DNA of 64,000 nucleotides from positions 12,757,898-12,821,897 of the forward strand of contig CM037864.1 in assembly GCA_021292105.1 (NCBI GenBank), read 5' to 3'. This document shows positions 59,992 through 64,000 of this stretch, piece by piece (within the stretch, counting starts at the first letter, position 1; each line of letters starts with the position of its first letter). The notes beneath the pieces are model-generated. The model saw only the letters and a program-made list of their open reading frames with translations, searched no databases and had not been told where the DNA came from. The DNA comes from Anadara kagoshimensis. Lineage: Eukaryota; Mollusca; Bivalvia; Arcoida; Arcidae. The position numbers and the translations under genes are program-made.

Positions 59992-62900
59992 ACAAGAGGC
60001 CCATGGGCCTGATACGCTCACCTGATTACTATGGCTAGCTGATAGATTTAAAGAAAACATTAATACTAAACCCCAATGACTTTTTTTTCATCATGATAAC
60101 TGTTGTATCAATACCTACAACATTCCAGTATACATGCCTATACAAAAGTTAATAGTTTTCAAGATAATTAACCATTTCAGTATTGTTTCACATCTGTGAC
60201 CTTGACCTTTGAACCCATGACCTTTTTCTATACATCAAAATGATCGGTGTATCGATACCTATAACATTCTAATATACATGCCTATACAAAAAGTTTATAG
60301 TTTTCGAGATAATTAAACATTTCGGTATTTTTTCGCATATGTGACCTTAAACTTTAAACCCATAACCATTTTCTATACAGCAAAATGATTGTTGTATCAA
60401 TATCTACAACATTCTAATATACATGCCTATACAAAAAGTTTATAGTTTTCGAGATAATTAACCATTTCGGTATTGTTTTGCGTCTGTGACCTTGACTTTT
60501 GAACCCATGACCTTTTTCTATACATCAGAATGATCATTGTATCAATTTCTACAACATTCTAATATACAAGCCTATACAAAAAGTTTATAGTTTTTGAGAT
60601 AATTAACCATTTCAGTATTATTTCACATCTGTGACCTTGACCTTTGAACCCATGAGCTTTTTCTATACATCAAAATGATCATTGTATCAATACCTACAAC
60701 ATTCTAATATACATGCCTATACAAAAAGTTTATAGTTTTCAAGATAATTAACCATTTCGGTATTGTTTTGCATCTGTGACCTTGACCTTTGAACCCTTGA
60801 CCTTTTTCTATACATCAAAATGATTGTTGTATCAATACTTACAACATTCTAATATACATGCCTATACAAAAAGTTTATAGTTTTCGAGATAATTAACCAT
60901 TTCGGTATTGTTTCACATCTGTGACCTTGACCTTTGAACCCATGAGCTTTTTCTATACATCAAAATGATTGTTGTATCAATACTTACAACATTCTAATAT
61001 ACATGTCTATACAAAAAGTTTATAGTTTTCGAGATAATTAACCATTTCGGTATTGTTTCGCATCTGTGACCTTGACCTTTGAACCCATGACCTTTTTCTA
61101 TACATCAAAATGATCGTTGTATGAATACCTACAACATTCTAATATACATGCCTATACAAAAAGTTTACAGTTTTCAAGATAATTAACCATTTCGGTATTG
61201 TTTCACATCTGTGACCTTGACCTTTGAACCCATGACCTTTTTCTATACATCAAAATGATCGTTGTATCAATACCTACAACATTCTAATATACATGCCTAT
61301 ACAAAATGTTTATAGTTTTCGAGATAATTAACTATTTTGGTATTGTTTTGCATCTGTGACCTTGACCTTTGAACCCATGACCTTTTTCTATACATCAAAA
61401 TGATCATTGCATCAATACCTACAACATTCTAATATACATGCCTATACAAAATGTTTATAGTTTCGAGATAATTAAACCATTTCGGTATTGTTTCGCATCT
61501 GTGACCTTGACCTTTGAACCCATGACCTTTTTCTATACATCAAAATGATCATTGTATCAATACCTACAACATTCTAATGTACATGCCTATACAAAAAGTT
61601 TATAGTTTTAGAGATAATTAACCATTTCAGTATTGTTTCACATTTGTGACCTTGACCTTTGAACCCACGACCTTTTTCTATACAATAAAATGATCGTTGT
61701 ATGAATACCTACAACATTCTAATATACATGTCTATACAAAAAGTTTATAGTTTTCGAGATAATTAACCATTTCGGTATTGTTTCGCATCTGTGACCTTGA
61801 CCTTTGAACCCATGACCTTTTTCTATACATCAAAATGATCGTTGTATGAATACCTACAACATTCTAATATACATGCCTATACAAAAAGTTTACAGTTTTC
61901 AAGATAATTAACCATTTCGGTATTGTTTCACATCTGTGACCTTGACCTTTGAACCCATGACCTTTTTCTATACATCAAAATGATCGTTGTATCAATACCT
62001 ACAACATTCTAATATACATGCCTATACAAAATGTTTATAGTTTTCGAGATAATTAACTATTTTGGTATTGTTTTGCATCTGTGACCTTGACCTTTGAACC
62101 CATGACCTTTTTCTATACATCAAAATGATCATTGCATCAATACCTACAACATTCTAATATACATGCCTATACAAAATGTTTATAGTTTTCGAGATAATTA
62201 ACCATTTCAGTATTGTTACACATCTGTGACCTTAACCTTTGAACCCATGACCTTTTTCTATACAACAAAATGATCGTTGTATGAATACCTACAACATTCT
62301 AATATACATGCCTACACAAAATGTTTATAGTTTTCGAGATAATTAACCATTTCGGTATTGTTTCGCATCTGTGACCTTGACCTTTGAACCCATGACCTTT
62401 TTCTATACATCAAAATGATCGTTGTATCAATACCTACAACATTCTAATATACATGCCTATACAAAAACTTTATAGTTTTCGAGATAATAATTATAATCAG
62501 AGGTAAAAAAAAATTAGGTCACGACCTTCACAATTGACCTTGACCTCATTTTGAAGATACTAACAAGAAGATGTCAAAACTGAAAACCCCATGTCATTAT
62601 CTGGTCAAATAGTCAAGTTATAACAATTTGAAGCTATTTTACGATTTTTTCAAAATTAAACGCAAAAACGCGTAACCTATTTTTTATCCGAATTTTACAA
62701 AATGAACAAACTATAGGCTTAAGACCCTAGAGAAGCCAAATATCACATCAGATTTTTTCTCCAATGAGTACTTTCGGAGAAGAAGATTTTTTAAGATTTT
62801 TGCACCCCTAGGTCACCTTGACCTAGTTATGGTAGCCATGGCAACGCCACGAACAAATCTGAATTGCACCGGCCCATATATACTTCTGACAAAGTTTCAT

Positions 62901-63051
62901 TAAAAACTGTCCAGTAGTTTCAGAGGAGAAGTCGAAAATAGGTGTTAACGACGCACACACGCACACACGCACACACGCACACACGCACACACGCACATAC
63001 ACACGCTGCGCTATGCCATAAGCTCACATGACCTTCGGTCAGGTGAGCTAA
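59992..63051 (+). mobile_element. Large repeat element, copy 3 (about 16 units)
   Basis: Same 5' start, then a regular array of 145-bp units from about 60,050 to 62,485 (marker at 60195 and 62370, exactly 15 periods apart). The tail is very similar to that of copy 1. The 3' hairpin is a variant, TGACC-TTC-GGTCA, again followed by AGGTGAGCTAA. The microsatellite near the 3' end is CGCACACA-type (62950-63000). A block of at least five units appears twice, 725 bases apart. Confidence 0.83.
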
Positions 63052-63059
63052 AAAGTGTC

Positions 63060-64000
63060 ACTTGATGCAATAAAAATAATTTGAATCCAGGCTGATAACA
63101 GGTTGTCTGAAGAAAAAAAAAAAAAAAAAAATTCAACTTTTAATCCTTCTCCTGCCTCAATTACAAAAAATAACTAGAACTAAAACATTAATTTATTGTG
63201 GCCTAAGTGGTATATTACTGATATATGTCCCTGAAATATTTATAACGATCTGACCGGTCAGCTTACCTTTAATTAAAAAAATCCCCAAAGAATTGTAACA
63301 ATTAAAACTCTGGTTTACTGCTCTTCATTGTCATGGTCAGCTTTACTTATTGCCATGAAATTATCCTGGTCTAAGTGACACAAAGAGTGGATTGGAGTGA
63401 TTAGTTGTATGCCCAGTTACGGTAATTCTTTTTTATTTATATCGAGTTGGTCAGTTCAGGGTTATATCAAGTTGATCAGTTCAGGGATGGTGGAGGAAAT
63501 TAGAGTTCCTGAGTGAAGTAATAACGTAATAAACCCCAGTCAAGATTCTTTGACTTCTATAAAGTTAGTCAGCTCAGGAATGGTGAAGGAAAGTGGAGAA
63601 CCAGGGGAAAAATTATTGACCTACGAGCATGTAGACCAACAAACTTTCTCACACTAGGATTTGCTGGAGTGGGATTCAAACCTTGGCAGCAAGATGTAAG
63701 CTGATTCATTACACTACGCAATTACTAAGTAACAGATGTGAGGAAGCAATGAAAATTCACTTCTTCGTGGATTGCAAAGATTACGTATCAAACCTGACTA
63801 AATTTAGCACTTTTCTGGGTGATAAGTGTACTTTGTATTGAACCTCAATATTTGTGTTGCCGAGCAACTTCTTTTTATTTTACTGATGTTGCCTTTTCAT
63901 AGACAAGAATTTTTAGATCTAAAGCACTTTGATAGAGTAGTGCATTTAAAGCTTCAACCAGAAATGATCTAAAATTGATAATGATGACAGAAATTTTGTT
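63060..64000. other. Right-end intergenic sequence
   Basis: A poly-A run at 63113-63130, SINE family 2 pieces at 63385-63720, nothing else supported. Confidence 0.5.
63385..63720 (-). mobile_element. SINE family 2 copies (two partial in tandem)
   Basis: GGAGTGATTAGTTGTATGCC with ATCGAGTTGGTCAGTTCAGG, then a second tail AAACCCCAGTCAAGATTCTT and a head end GGGATTCAAACCTTGG. Confidence 0.55.

Overview
This is a eukaryotic, AT-rich, intron-rich and repeat-dense window. Both the protein sequence and the repeats point to a bivalve (or other lophotrochozoan) mollusc. There is no bacterial-style gene organisation and no RNA gene that I would call functional.

The main content is one large minus-strand gene of the dihydropyrimidinase (DPYS) / collapsin response mediator protein (CRMP, DPYSL) family. 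It runs from first exons at about 53.1 kb, 36.8 kb and 28.2 kb down to a stop codon at 6,394. I rebuilt fifteen exon positions by matching conserved protein blocks to GT-AG splice sites; all phases agree except at one apparent 1-bp frameshift. The core encodes all six DHPase metal-site residues (two His of HTH, the carboxylated Lys, two further His, one Asp), spaced as in vertebrate DPYS. The C-terminal tail is CRMP-type and ends in a PPGGKSSGLW-like peptide.

The most interesting result is a pair of paralogous 121-nt exons at 15,116-15,236 and 14,295-14,415. They have the same phase and are 65% identical in protein. One carries the metal-ligand His (VVHVMS, DHPase type) and the other carries Lys there (VVKVMS, CRMP type). 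Using both would break the frame, so they should be mutually exclusive. Choosing between them would switch the product between a metal-site-competent DHPase and a CRMP-like protein, which is the arrangement known for the single Drosophila CRMP gene. Three alternative first exons, all ending in phase 0, add N-terminal diversity.

Layout: 1-6.4 kb is the 3' UTR/downstream region with repeats. Exons 15 to 2 lie at 6.4-27.2 kb. First exons C, B and A are at 28.0-28.2, 36.76-36.79 and 53.12-53.16 kb, in introns full of repeats. The region 53.2-57.1 kb is upstream sequence with a promoter candidate. From 57.1 to 63.05 kb there are two large repeat elements flanking a CpG-rich possible exon at 58.9 kb that I do not recognise.

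Repeats: three large elements (38.9-40.8, 57.1-58.55, 59.99-63.05 kb) have a central array of 145-bp units and a terminal hairpin followed by CTAA. There is a nearly perfect 113-bp palindromic foldback element with a 10-bp target-site duplication, at least six TIR/MITE families, two tRNA-derived SINE families with many copies, and several minisatellites. All repeat-family calls rest on comparing copies inside this window; no database was searched.
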